A DNA stretch of 64,000 bases. Source: Leptodactylus fallax. Taxonomy: Eukaryota; Chordata; Amphibia; Anura; Leptodactylidae. Below, piece after piece: positions 47,481 through 57,833 of the stretch. Every line of letters starts with the position of its first letter. Within the stretch, counting starts at the first letter, position 1. A program made the position numbers and the translations under genes. The notes beneath the pieces were generated by a model. That model was not told the DNA's origin. It saw only the letters and a list, made by a program, of their open reading frames with translations, and made no database searches. Where the stretch lies: contig CAMRHE010000021.1 of the NCBI GenBank assembly GCA_947044405.1, forward strand, positions 4,634,501-4,698,500, in the 5' to 3' direction.

Positions 47481-48392
47481 TTAACCTTACCCAAGGTAAT
47501 GCAGCAAACATCACTTGACAAAATTACACAGGTTTTTTCAATGTGGTAGAGACAGATGTTAATCTTGTAACTATGCTAAAAATATTAACTTCATAACCTC
47601 TAGAACTGATGGTAGGGCTCATTTGATAAAACATATTAACTGCAATAGCCATTAAACAGTATATAAATTAGATTGTGCTGAGTGTCCATTAAATGGTCCG
47701 GCCACTAGGTGCTTCCTTCTAGCTAGTTTGCTGTTCACTATTTTGTTACTAAGGAAGTCCATCCCTAGATACAATTCATTCCTTTTTGCTCATCTCAGTG
47801 AGTGTAGGGGGCTGTCCTTTTCTCTCTTGACATGGTGAATGGAGGGGAGGGGTTGATTCCCCTCACAACCTGCATAGACATGTCTGCTAACTGCTGCTGT
47901 GTGCAAAAGACTGAGGATCCTGCAAATCTCACCATTTACAATGTAAGAAAAGTATTATATGTACTTGCATCTACTTCTGGCAGCTTGTGTGGTTGTGAAG
48001 TAAATACAGGATGGGATATTATTAATATTAATAATATGGGATATTAGTCACAGACAACAGCAGCTTTAGTCAGGCTTTTCTCAGGTGTTTGTTTGTAATT
48101 GTATAGTTACTCCTGGAAGAACATTATCAGCAATTGATGGGGGAGGAGGTCAGACTGCTCCTTATTGTACATGCCCAAAGTCTGAGACATAAATGTAAAC
48201 TGTGTGTCAGCCATAATGTGTTTATTAGCAACAGAAAAATTGATGGTGCACCATGTATGAAGGCTTATACAGTCATAGAAAAGACTGCCCAGCAAGACCC
48301 TGCACATATTTCATCTATTCATGAAAACTCAGGTACCCTGTAATTTATGTAGGCTGTATACCCCACAGATTGAAGGATATAATTTGAGAACA

Positions 48393-48890
48393 CCTTAAAG
48401 GGGGTGGTCCAGTTTCAAAAATATTTTAAAAGACAAATATAATTGTTTGTATAATGAAAAGTTATCCAATTTTCCGATATACTTTCTGCATCAATTCCTC
48501 GTAGTTTTCTAGATCTCTGCTTGCTGCCATTCATTCTGCTTGCTTGCAATGGATAAAAATCAGTCCATGGTCATGTGATGAGCACACATGTGCACAGTTC
48601 GTTAACAAGCAGATGTCTGATTACTGTGCTGTGACTATGACGAACTGTGCACCTGTGTGTCCATCACATGACCATGGACCGTATATAACGTGACCATGAA
48701 CTGTACATCACATGACCACAGACTGATTTTTTTTATCCACTAGGAGTAAGCAGAATGAATGATGACAAGCAGAGATCTAGAAAACCATAAAGGAATTGAT
48801 ACAGAAAGTATATTGGAAAATTGTACAACTTTTTCATTCTACAATAACATTTGTCTCTCAATATTAGTCTGAAATAGAAATTTAAAGAAA
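48393..48890. repeat. Fold-back element with about 210-bp arms
   Basis: CTTAAAGGGGGTGGTCC... left arm (AGTTATCCAATTTTCCGATA, TTTTCTAGATCTCTGCTTG) pairs with the right arm (CAAGCAGAGATCTAGAAAAC, TATTGGAAAATTGTACAACT). Centre about 48600-48645 with GTGCACAGTTCG facing its mate GAACTGTGCAC. Probable MITE. Confidence 0.7.
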
Positions 48891-49502
48891 AGACCTGTGA
48901 GGGGCAGAGATTTGACGCCTCCTTCTGAATTGTGAGGGTTACTGTATCATATTAATGGATAGTATATTGCCAAAGGGACTAAATGTCAAAAATGATTGGA
49001 TTCTTATTTATTATATATTTGTCTATTTTTTCATATTGTGTATTGTATTTCTGGTATTTAGTTTTTGTCAGTCATGTTAGCTTTTATAAAAGGGTTAGAT
49101 TTACCTCAATTTGGGGTATTTGCAATCCCACCACAAGCTCACTATGATTAAGCGTCTATAATGACCAGAAATACTTCAGATGTGCCTCCTACTCTTGGAT
49201 GCTTTTTTTTTTTTTTATACGTGTGACAGATTTATTATGCCTTGTATGACAATAAAGTGGTGAATTATGCATAAAAAAGGCACAATTTTTTTTGTGTAAA
49301 AATGTGACTTTTTATGGTTTACCCCACCCACTCCACTTTCATAGTTGGGAGCATGGCATGAGTGGTGCACTAGATTTAATATCTTTTATGCCACGGCCCC
49401 GCAGAGAGTGCATCTCAGTTATGAAGACGCGCTTGTCTCCTCATAAATGGGTGCAGGTGTAGAATATGCCAGTCCTCATAAATATCCCCCAATAAAGGGA
49501 TT

Positions 49503-49509
<7 letters not shown>

Positions 49510-49536
<27 letters not shown>
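49510..49536. repeat. Poly(T) tract
   Basis: Twenty-seven or more T residues. Simple sequence. Confidence 0.9.
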
Positions 49537-49538
<2 letters not shown>

Positions 49539-49951
49539 TATATCCCTTGGAGTGCTGGTTCATTGATTTGCTATTTTGTTCACATGGATTGTGTCCCTTT
49601 TTTACAGGGAACTTGTCATTTCTCCATTGAAAGCACTATGTTGAGAAGTCAAGGAGATGGTCCCTATAGAGACAGCCATCTCTATATGCACAGTCATGGA
49701 GAGGAACCACCTCCTTAAAGGGGTTGTCTGGCCTAAAATTTTACTTATTAGTCTGGGGGAGGTGAAAAAAATAAAAAAATACCATACTCACCTGTCCCTG
49801 GTGCTCCGCTACTTCCCCGTGTGGTCCAGGCCTGCAGCTCCGTTGTTGTCTTCCGGTGGAAGTATCCCATGTGACAGCTGAGGCCAATCAGCGTCCTCAA
49901 GAAGAGAACCGGAGATATCACTACCTGTGCTATTAATCCCATCTTCTATAT

Positions 49952-51089
49952 CAGGGGTAGGCAACCTTTTTTGATCGGCGTGCCGATTTTAATTAAAAAA
50001 TCAAAGTTGAGGTACTCGGAGTGCCGGTCAATAATTGTAAGTCTGACGACCCCAAAACTAAAGTCATATACCACAAACCATATCACAGAAGTGCTGCCAC
50101 CAGATGCTTTAGGACACATGCGTTTACGGCAATTTCCTGGGACGCTCCTGTACTTTCCGATTACAAACAATGAAAGTACATATGCAGCCCCCAATTAGTG
50201 GTAAATGTATGTGTCCAGGCGCACCGTATGGCAGCATCCTTATGTTGGAACACTATGTATCTGGAGGCAGCTATATCTTTAGGCCACTGGAACTTTTACT
50301 TCGATGTAAAACTGCGTTCACATGGTGTATTTTTGCACAAAAAAAAAAAGATGCCTGCGTTTTCTGCGGAAAAACACACAGTTATACAGAATAATGTCTC
50401 ATAGCGGCCTCTGCACACGGTATTATATCCCATAGCGGCACCTGCACACAGTATTATATCCCATAGTGGCACCTGCACACGGTATTATATCCCATAGCGG
50501 CATCTGCACACGGTATTATGTCCCATAGTGGCCCCTGCACATAATATAATATTCCAACTTTTATAATACTCCAGTTTTCGACACTCACTAGCTATTATAC
50601 TGTGGGGTCATTATACAGTGGGGTCGGAATAAGTGGAGGGCCAAAAGAGGTGACAAAAATAAAAAAAACTATGTTACTCACCTTCCCTGGGCTCTGCAGC
50701 TGCCCTGTTCTCTTTGGCGCTTCTGCCTGAAGTCAGGGGCCACTGATTGGGTCTCAGGGGTCACATCACGTCGTTATGCGTAATAACGCCAGACGTGACC
50801 CCTGAGGTCCTATCAGCGGTCGCTGACTTCAGGCAGAAGCGCCTGCAGAGCACAGAGCCACCACGGAGCGCAGGGAAGGTGAGGAAGGTTTTTTATGTTT
50901 CGTCACCTCTCCTGGGGCTCTTCTTATTATACTCTGGGGTCTGAAGAGACCCCAGAGTATAATAGCAGTTTTTGTTTCGGCCGTGTTTGGTCTGATCGAA
51001 ACAGCTGGGCGAGGACTCCGCTGCCCGTGCCAGGGAAATAAGCCTCGCGTGCCACTCTTGGCACATGTGCTGGGGGTTGCCGACCCCTG
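49952..51089. mobile_element. Non-autonomous hAT-like element inside the LINE
   Basis: 1138 bp with ends CAGGGGTAGGCAACC and the inverted mate GGTTGCCGACCCCTG, flanked by an exact 8-bp duplication TTCTATAT (49944-49951 and 51090-51097). Inside are 30-bp minisatellite units (50396-50560, CCCATAGCGGCACCTGCACA) and the perfect hairpin 50925-50964. No transposase. Confidence 0.88.
50925..50964. repeat. Perfect 17-bp hairpin
   Basis: TATTATACTCTGGGGTC, a 6-base loop TGAAGA, then the exact inverted copy ending GTATAATA. Close versions are at 43884-43923 and 16926-16975, each beside TCACCTCC-type CCTGGGC boxes. Confidence 0.85.
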
Positions 51090-51451
51090 TTCTATATCAT
51101 TAATATAGAAGTTAAATAACAGCGGACCCAGCACTGAATCCTGGTGTACACCACTTATAACAGAGGACCAGTCTGAGCTGAAGTCATTGACAACTCTCTA
51201 GATCCAATCCTTAACCAGCTTTCAATCCAATTACAAACTATATTTTCCAAGCCAATGGACCTGATTTTACCCATTAAATGTATATGAGGGACAGTGTCAA
51301 ACGCCTTTGCAAAGTCCAGGAACACTATATCCACATCCTCCCCTCTGTCCAGACTTCTACTCTCCTCTTCATAAAAGCAAATCAGGCTAGTCTGACAACT
51401 TCTGTCACTTACATTACATACAGTCCCATACTCCTGCATATAGTCTCTTAA

Positions 51452-53278
51452 CCCCTTAATGACCGGGCCATTTTTTGTTTTTGCATTTTCGTTTTTCCCT
51501 CCTGTGATGATTCCGCTTAAATATGGCTATAACTCAAAGATGTATTTTGATCTCTGGGTATCGTATCTCCCTCTTAGTTCCATTTACTCATAATGTGCGC
51601 AGCTATAATCCTAGATGTATGTTATCAGTAGTGGCAACATTGTAACAATAGGGCTTTGTATCCATCCAGAATAGCTCCATTGAATTCCTACATAGCCCTG
51701 GGTGATCAAATAAACATGCATTGTTCAGCCTGGGCTGTTGATCAGACATTTCACCTGGTCCCATCTCCTTACAAAGAATCTTGACTTGAGTGCATTAATC
51801 AATCAGACTTGCCGTCGCCGGTGACCTCATTCTGGGTGGTGTAATCAAGGGTATAAAAGATGAGGTAAGAGGTCAGTGGGAGGAGATTGGGCTGAGACTA
51901 CAAGGAGAATACTATGATGAGACTACAGAGAGACTACTGGGATAGACTGTGATGAGCATGCAGGCTGGAATGCTGCTGCTAGAAGCCTCCACTGGTGACC
52001 TCCACATGCTATGTGGGAGTATTGGATTATAGAGCCACATCCAGGATATGTGTGGTAAAGTAATTATTTCACTTTTATTCCCTTTTATTTTATTGTACTG
52101 TATATTGTAACTAGTAACTGTTAATGCTTGCATACATCTGCATATCTGTTCTGAACTGCATGTGTTAGATGTTAATACCGACCCATTTAGGGGTTAATAA
52201 ATATATAAAATTTAGAAAGCTTGTCTTGTATTTATCTTGTGGACCCAGCACTCACTGGCGGTGAGTGTGGTTTTTTATGAAAGAAGTCTCAGGTGTGGGC
52301 CAACGCGGTGTTGGCGCACTGAGGATCTTTCACACCTCCCCACATTCCAAGAGCCATAACTTTTTCATTTTTCAGTTCACAGAGTCACATGATGGCTTAT
52401 TGTTTGCGAAACAAATTGTACTTTGTAATGTCACTATTCAATATGCTGTGCAATGTACTGGGAAGCTGGAAAAAAAAATTCAGAATGAGGTGCAATTGGA
52501 GAAAAACTGCATTTGCGCCAAATTCATATGGGTTTAATTTTTATAGCATTCACTGTGTGGTAAAAATGACATGTTACCTGTATTCTGCGGGTCAGTACGA
52601 ACACGGCGATACCAAATTTATATAGTATTTGTAATGTTTTGATACCTTTTAAAAAATTAAAAAATGTTGCGTCGCCATATTGTGTCACCTGTAACTTTTT
52701 CATATTTACATGTATGGAGCTGGGTAAGGCGTCTTTTTATGCGGGACATGACGTTTTTATTGATACCATTTGAGGAAAGATCTGATGGTTTGATCACTTT
52801 TTATTCAATTTTTTATAAGAGATAAAATATTTTAATATTTTAATAGTTCGGGCATTTTGGAGAGCGGGGATACCTAAAGTGTTTATTCTTACTTTTATAT
52901 CTGATCTAGGGAAAGGGGGGTGATTTGAACTTGTGTTTTTTTTAAATTTTTTCATACTTTTAAAAACTTTTTTTTATAGTTTAACTTGTATGATCAGACT
53001 CCCTAGGGACCTTGAAACCTAGGGAGTCTGATCGATCATACTATCCACTGCGGCCGTGGCAGCTGCGCAATTTAGACGCCGCGGTCCTGTTTGACCGCGT
53101 CATCTAAAGGGTTAACAGCCGCGATCGGTGCAGGCACCGATCGCTGCTGTTAGCGGCGGGTCCTGGCTATTATACAGCCGGCACCCGCGGTGTATGGAGA
53201 GCGCTTAGCTCCTGAGCGCTCTCCATACATCGTCATGCGACTCAGGACGTACTATTACGCCCTGGGTCGTTAAGGGGG
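51452..53278. mobile_element. Non-autonomous piggyBac-like element (TTAA-CCCCTTAA ends)
   Basis: Flanked by TTAA (51448-51451 and 53279-53282). The left end reads CCCCTTAATGACCGGGCC, the right end inward as CCCCCTTAACGACCCAGG. Holds the shared T-rich internal text (GTACTGGGAAGCTGG) and a GC-rich palindromic right part (CGATCGG, GGGCGT). Sits inside the LINE. No transposase. Confidence 0.75.
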
Positions 53279-53739
53279 TTAAGAGCCCCTCAGTTTCCCC
53301 ACAATGTTTGTTAAACTCACCAGTCTGTAAATACCTGGGGAAGACCTAGAGCCCTTTCTGAAAATAGGCACCACATTTGCCTTGTGGCAGTCCGTTGGCA
53401 CTGTACCAGTTACTAAAGAATCCCTAAAAATTAAGAATAGGGGTACAGCAATGACGGGACTTGGTTCTTTAAGTACTCATGGGTGTAATCCATCTGCACC
53501 TGGAGTCTTGATCATGTTTATTTTGTTTAGCTTGCCTTGGACCATTTCTATGTTTATCCAATTCAGTATATTGGTTGATGTATTACAAGCATTGGTGAGA
53601 ACCTAGGAAACCCTGGGACTGACTTTGTTATGCCTCTACTTTTATTGGTTTCTGTTTTATGGTTACCCTCCTTTGTGGCTTTGTACTTGCCCAGCGTTTG
53701 TGCTTACACTATTGTAAAATTTAATAAAAATCAGTTGAA

Positions 53740-54184
53740 AAAAAAATTTTTTGAATAAAAATTGATCAAAGCAATAGACAGTCCCCTAAAATGTTACAGT
53801 TGCCTGAATATGGCGACTAAGAAAAAGCTTTATTTTTTTTTGCAAGGTTTTGGATTTTTAAAGGGGTTAAAGTGTAAATAAAACTATAATTTGGTATCCC
53901 TGGAATTGTACCAAAACAGAATACAGGTGACATGTCATTTTGGCTGCAGAGTGAACGTCGTAAAAACTAAGCCTGAAGGAAAGTTGCACAAATGTACTTT
54001 CTCCAATTTTTTTCCAGCTTCCCAGTACATTGTACAGTATAATAAATGGTACCATTATAAAGAATGTCCCACAAACATTAAGCCCTCATATGGCTCTATG
54101 ACTGAAAAAAATAAAAAAAAGTTATGGAGTTTGGAAGGGGGGAGTCAAAAACAAATTTCGAAAAATGCCTACAATGGGAAGTGG
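53740..54184 (-). mobile_element. Truncated piggyBac-like MITE, inverted
   Basis: Minus-strand copy of the 22382-23554 family: reads inward from TTAA (54185-54188) as CCACTTCCCATTGTAGGC, then CATATGAGGGCTTAATGTTT. The other end near 53740 lacks a clean TTAA partner. Third insertion in the LINE relic. Confidence 0.55.
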
Positions 54185-54840
54185 TTAAATGCCTGGCACT
54201 TAACCTCTATATCACCATTTGACAATAGCTGTTCCTAGTCTATATACAGAAGTGCAGCCCTTAACCAGGCAAAATTGGACTTTTTTAAATGAAGTGATTT
54301 TGCCCTCCCAACCTTAGTTTATTACAATTTAAGCGGAATCTGATTAGATTATGGTGGCTATTACCAAGGTTTTCACAGTGACATTTTCCAACAAGTTCCA
54401 CATTATTAGAAATGATCAGATCCAGCAGAGCATCCCCTCTAGTTGGATCTTCTACAAGCTGGATCATAAAATTGTCCTGCAACAAGTTGATGAATTTCCT
54501 CCCTTTGCAGACGATGCAGTACCATGACTCCAGCCAATATCCCGGTAGTTAAAATCTCCCATCCAGACCACTGTACCTGCCTGTTGCCACCCACTCAATT
54601 TCCTCATACAACTGACCCTCTAACTCCTCGTTTATGTTGGGGCGGGGAGGGCAATCTATAGATTATACCAAAAAGTATTGTAGCAGTGGTCATATTCTTA
54701 TGCAATTCCACATCCTCATCATCTTCACAGGTTCCCTGTTCAGCTCCACACAGCTGACTGTGGCAAGGAGCAATACATTTAAAACATACAGTAGGTCTGT
54801 GTCTTTAGAAATGCCATGATTATGTTCAAATATAGCTCCT

Positions 54841-55814
54841 TGGAGTATTAGTATTGGCTAGCACCATATAGATTTTTTTTTTTATTAGCCATGATCTCCA
54901 GTCTTTGCCATCTGAAGATGTCTAGGCACACAAGCATACCTCGGGGGTATATTTAAAGTGATGTCGCACTCTGAACACATTTTATTTCATTTTTAATTGA
55001 TCTAATAAAAGTTACATTTTAGCGGGATATGTTTACCGCCTCCCACACTCTTTTGTTATTTTCACCCATTCATACTCTGTGAATCTTTAGGTTATTGATG
55101 TGTTGCATAGTTACTATCTGTGAATTATGTCACAGACAGAGAGCAAAAGTACAGTATGCTCTCTGATTGATTGTAAAGGGGATAATATGGACAGAAGTCA
55201 TGAGGATCTTGGCATCATTTTAAAGATCCTGAGACATGGGCATTAGTTCTACATAAGTCTTCTGCTACTGAAGTGCCGCCCTTTCTGGACATATAAATAC
55301 ATGGGAGGCAGGGAAAGGGTTTAAGACAAAATAAAACTCCACACATTCTGAAGAATTTCCAGATTTTAATACCAAGCCACATGACAGGTTTCATAATAAA
55401 ATCAATTTGTTTAAAGCTGGAAAACTGTCACTTAAGCCCACAGATAATTTGATTCAGGTGACCCTAAGTTACTTTTTCCGCTCACGAGTTGGTGCATCTT
55501 TTGTTGAGATAGTGTTTTTTGTAAATAAGCTCTTTAGAGCAGTGAGGGAATTGCCATTGCTCCAAGTAGGTAGGTGGCAACACCTTCACTGCTCCAAAGA
55601 GCTCATCAACGGGGCACCAATTCACAAGGATCAAACACCGTTTGATTCAGGTGACCATAACCTACCTGCAGGGCTGGGTTGATGTGCTGAGTTCTGGTGA
55701 CAGAGAATACACCAGGACACATATTTGTTCAGCAGCATAGTAATAGTCTTTTGAATTTTGCCCTGGCTTTGGATAACATCCACTCGCGGGAGACTTTTTT
55801 GCTTCATATTTATA
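54841..55814. other. Intergenic stretch with a partial repeat
   Basis: 55080-55245 is a partial relative of the 1-606 repeat (GAGCAAAAGTACAGTATGCT, GGGGATAATATGGACAG). The rest is unrecognised. Confidence 0.4.
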
Positions 55815-57428
55815 CAGTGCCTTGTGAAAGTATTCGGCCCTCTTGAACTTTTCAACCTTTTGCCACATTTCAGGCTTCAAACATAAAGACATAAAATTTT
55901 AATTTTTTGGCGAAGAATCAACAAGTGGGACACAATTGTAAAGTGGAACGAAATTTATTGGATATTTTAAACTTTTGTAATAAATAAAAAACTGAAAAGT
56001 GGGGCGTGCAATATTATTCGGCCCCTTTACTTTCAGTGCAGCAAACTCACTCCAGAAGTTCAGTGAGGATCTCTGAATGAGCCAATGTTGTCCTAAATGA
56101 CTGATGATGATAAATATAATCCACCTGTGTGTAATCAAGTCTCCGTATAAATGCACCTGCTCTGTGATAGTCTCAGGGTTCTGTTTAAAGCGCAGAGAGC
56201 ATCATGAAGACCAAGGAACACACCAGGCAGGTCCGTGATACTGTTGTGGAGAAGCCGGATTTGGATACAAAAAGATTTCCCAAACTTTAAACATCCCAAG
56301 GAGCACTGTGCAAGCGATCATATTGAAATGGAAGGAGTATCAGACCACTGCAAATCTACCAAGACCCGGCCGTCCCTCTAAACTTTCATCTCAAACAAGG
56401 AGAAGACTGATCAGAGATGCATCCAAGAAGCCCATGATCACTCTGGATGAACTGCAGAGATCTACAGCTGAGGTGGGAGAGTCTGTCCATAGGACAACAA
56501 TCAGTCGTACACTGAACAAATCTGGCCTTTATGGAAGAGTGGCAAGAAGAAAGCCATTTCTCAAAGATATCCATAAAAAGTCTCGTTTAAAGTTTGCCAC
56601 AAGCCACCTGGGAGACACACCAAACATGTGGAAGAAGGTGCTCTGGTCAGATGAAACCAAAATCGAACTTTTTGGCCACAATGCAAAACGATATGTTTGG
56701 CGTAAAAGCAACACAGCTCATCACCCTGAACACACCATCCCCACTGTCGAACATGGTGGTGGCAGCATCATGGTTTGGGCCTGCTTTTCTTCAGCAGGGA
56801 CAGGGAAGATGGTTAAAATTGATGGGAAGATGGATGGAGCCAAGTACAGGACCATTCTGGAAGAAAACCTGTTGGAGTCTGCAAAAGACCTGAGACTGGG
56901 ACGGAGATTTATCTTCCAACAAGACAATGATCCCAAACATAAAGCAAAATCTACAATGGAATGGTTCACAAATAAACTTATCCAGGTGTTAGAATGGCCA
57001 AGTCAAAGTCCAGACCTGAATCCAATCGAGAATCTGTGGAAAGAGCTGAAAACTGCTGTTCACAAACGCTCTCCATCCAACCTCACTGAGCTCCAGCTGT
57101 TTTCCAAGGAAGAATGGGCAAGAATTTCAGTCTCTCGATGTGCAAAACTGATAGAGACATACCCCAAGCGACTTGCAGCTGTAATCGCAGCAAAAGGTGG
57201 CGCTACAAAGTATTAACTTAAGGGGGCCGAATAATTTGGCACACCCCACTTTTCAGTATTTTTTACATAAGTTTAAAATATCCAATAAATTTCGTTCTAC
57301 TTCACGATTGTGACCCACTTGTTGATTCTTCACCAAAAAATTAAAACTTTATATCCTTATGTTTGAAGCCTGAAATGTGGCAAAAGGTTGAAAAGTTCAA
57401 GGGGGCCGAATACTTTCGCAAGGCACTG
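55815..57428 (+). mobile_element. DD34E Tc1 transposon, copy 2 (young)
   Basis: 1614 bp, ends CAGTGCCTTGTGAAAGTATT and the inverted mate, flanked by TA (55813-55814 and 57429-57430). It is nearly identical to copy 1 (11260) and copy 3 (62916). It holds the longest intact transposase frame of the window. Its right end lies 135 bases from the NOB1 stop codon, in the opposite orientation. Confidence 0.95.
56308..57216 (+). CDS. Tc1 DD34E transposase, open from an internal Met
   Basis: 302 codons. Starts after the expected N-terminus (MQAIILKWKEYQTTANLPRP), has GRPSKLSSQT, the second helix-turn-helix, and the full DDE triad: Asp115 (WSDETKIELFG), Asp206 (QQDNDPKH) and Glu241 (PDLNPIENLW), 34 residues apart for the last two. 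The family start ATG is at 56204 but in another frame: it reads 28 codons to TAA, and the frame of this protein resumes at GFGYKKISQTLNIPRSTVQA. The first helix-turn-helix is therefore cut off unless the internal Met is used. Catalytic core looks intact, DNA binding probably impaired. Confidence 0.85.
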   Translation: MQAIILKWKEYQTTANLPRPGRPSKLSSQTRRRLIRDASKKPMITLDELQRSTAEVGESVHRTTISRTLNKSGLYGRVARRKPFLKDIHKKSRLKFATSHLGDTPNMWKKVLWSDETKIELFGHNAKRYVWRKSNTAHHPEHTIPTVEHGGGSIMVWACFSSAGTGKMVKIDGKMDGAKYRTILEENLLESAKDLRLGRRFIFQQDNDPKHKAKSTMEWFTNKLIQVLEWPSQSPDLNPIENLWKELKTAVHKRSPSNLTELQLFSKEEWARISVSRCAKLIETYPKRLAAVIAAKGGATKY

Positions 57429-57563
57429 TATCTGTATGTAATTTTTTGCCAATTCATATATTATGTCCATTCCTCCAAGAATTCTACCATGAACCAGACT
57501 GATGTTAAGGCACATTATAAATAAATGTCCACAGATTGATGCTTGCTACATCCTTCACAAACT

Positions 57564-57833
57564 TTAGCTCTTCTTCATTCCTTTTTTTCGGGGTGCATTA
57601 GGGTTCACCCGTCTTCGCCCAGCTCCTATTGCCCCATCTCGGATATTCAGATTAGCTGCTCGGCTATATATGTCGTTTTCAACAAATGGTGATGCTCCAG
57701 CAATGTAATCTGGGTTGAAGACGTCTGTTTTGGATCTTGCCTTTTTGGATAGACGCTGCTGGGGGAACTGTTGGTCCCACACTAGGTGTGGATTTGATGC
57801 ATGCTTTCCACCTTGTGGGGTTGGCAATGAATA
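57564..57833 (-). CDS. NOB1: NOB1 last exon
   Basis: 270 nt, 89 codons and TAA at 57566-57564. It reads YSLPTPQGGKHASNPHLVWD, then VFNPDYIAGASPFVENDI, and the basic C-terminus GAGRRRVNPNAPRKKGMKKS, closely matching the human tail (DYIAGVSPFVENDI, GAGRRRLNPNASRKK). Acceptor TTGCAG. The Tc1 element at 55815-57428 begins only 135 bases past the stop codon, and no canonical AATAAA is visible in the bases between. Confidence 0.96.
   Translation of the reverse strand, partial: YSLPTPQGGKHASNPHLVWDQQFPQQRLSKKARSKTDVFNPDYIAGASPFVENDIYSRAANLNIRDGAIGAGRRRVNPNAPRKKGMKKS

Larger units (their letters stand above)
49915..54640 (-). pseudogene. CR1/L2-type LINE relic, cut by three DNA transposons
   Basis: Minus-strand pieces in order: endonuclease end (54485-54285, LVEDPTRGDALLDLIISNNV), RT start (53600-53290, NVVPIFRKGSRSSPG then YRLVSLTNIVGK), RT core (51439-51155, RGEDVDIVFLDFAKAFDTVP, IVCNWIESWL), then SVLGPLLFNFYINDIE (51134-51090). 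Typical of the CR1/L2 clade. Insertions at 49952-51089 (hAT), 51452-53278 (piggyBac-like) and about 53740-54184 (piggyBac-like) break it. Removing the hAT element and one target copy rejoins LLFNFYINDIEDGINSTG in one frame. Frame decay elsewhere shows an old copy. Confidence 0.85.
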
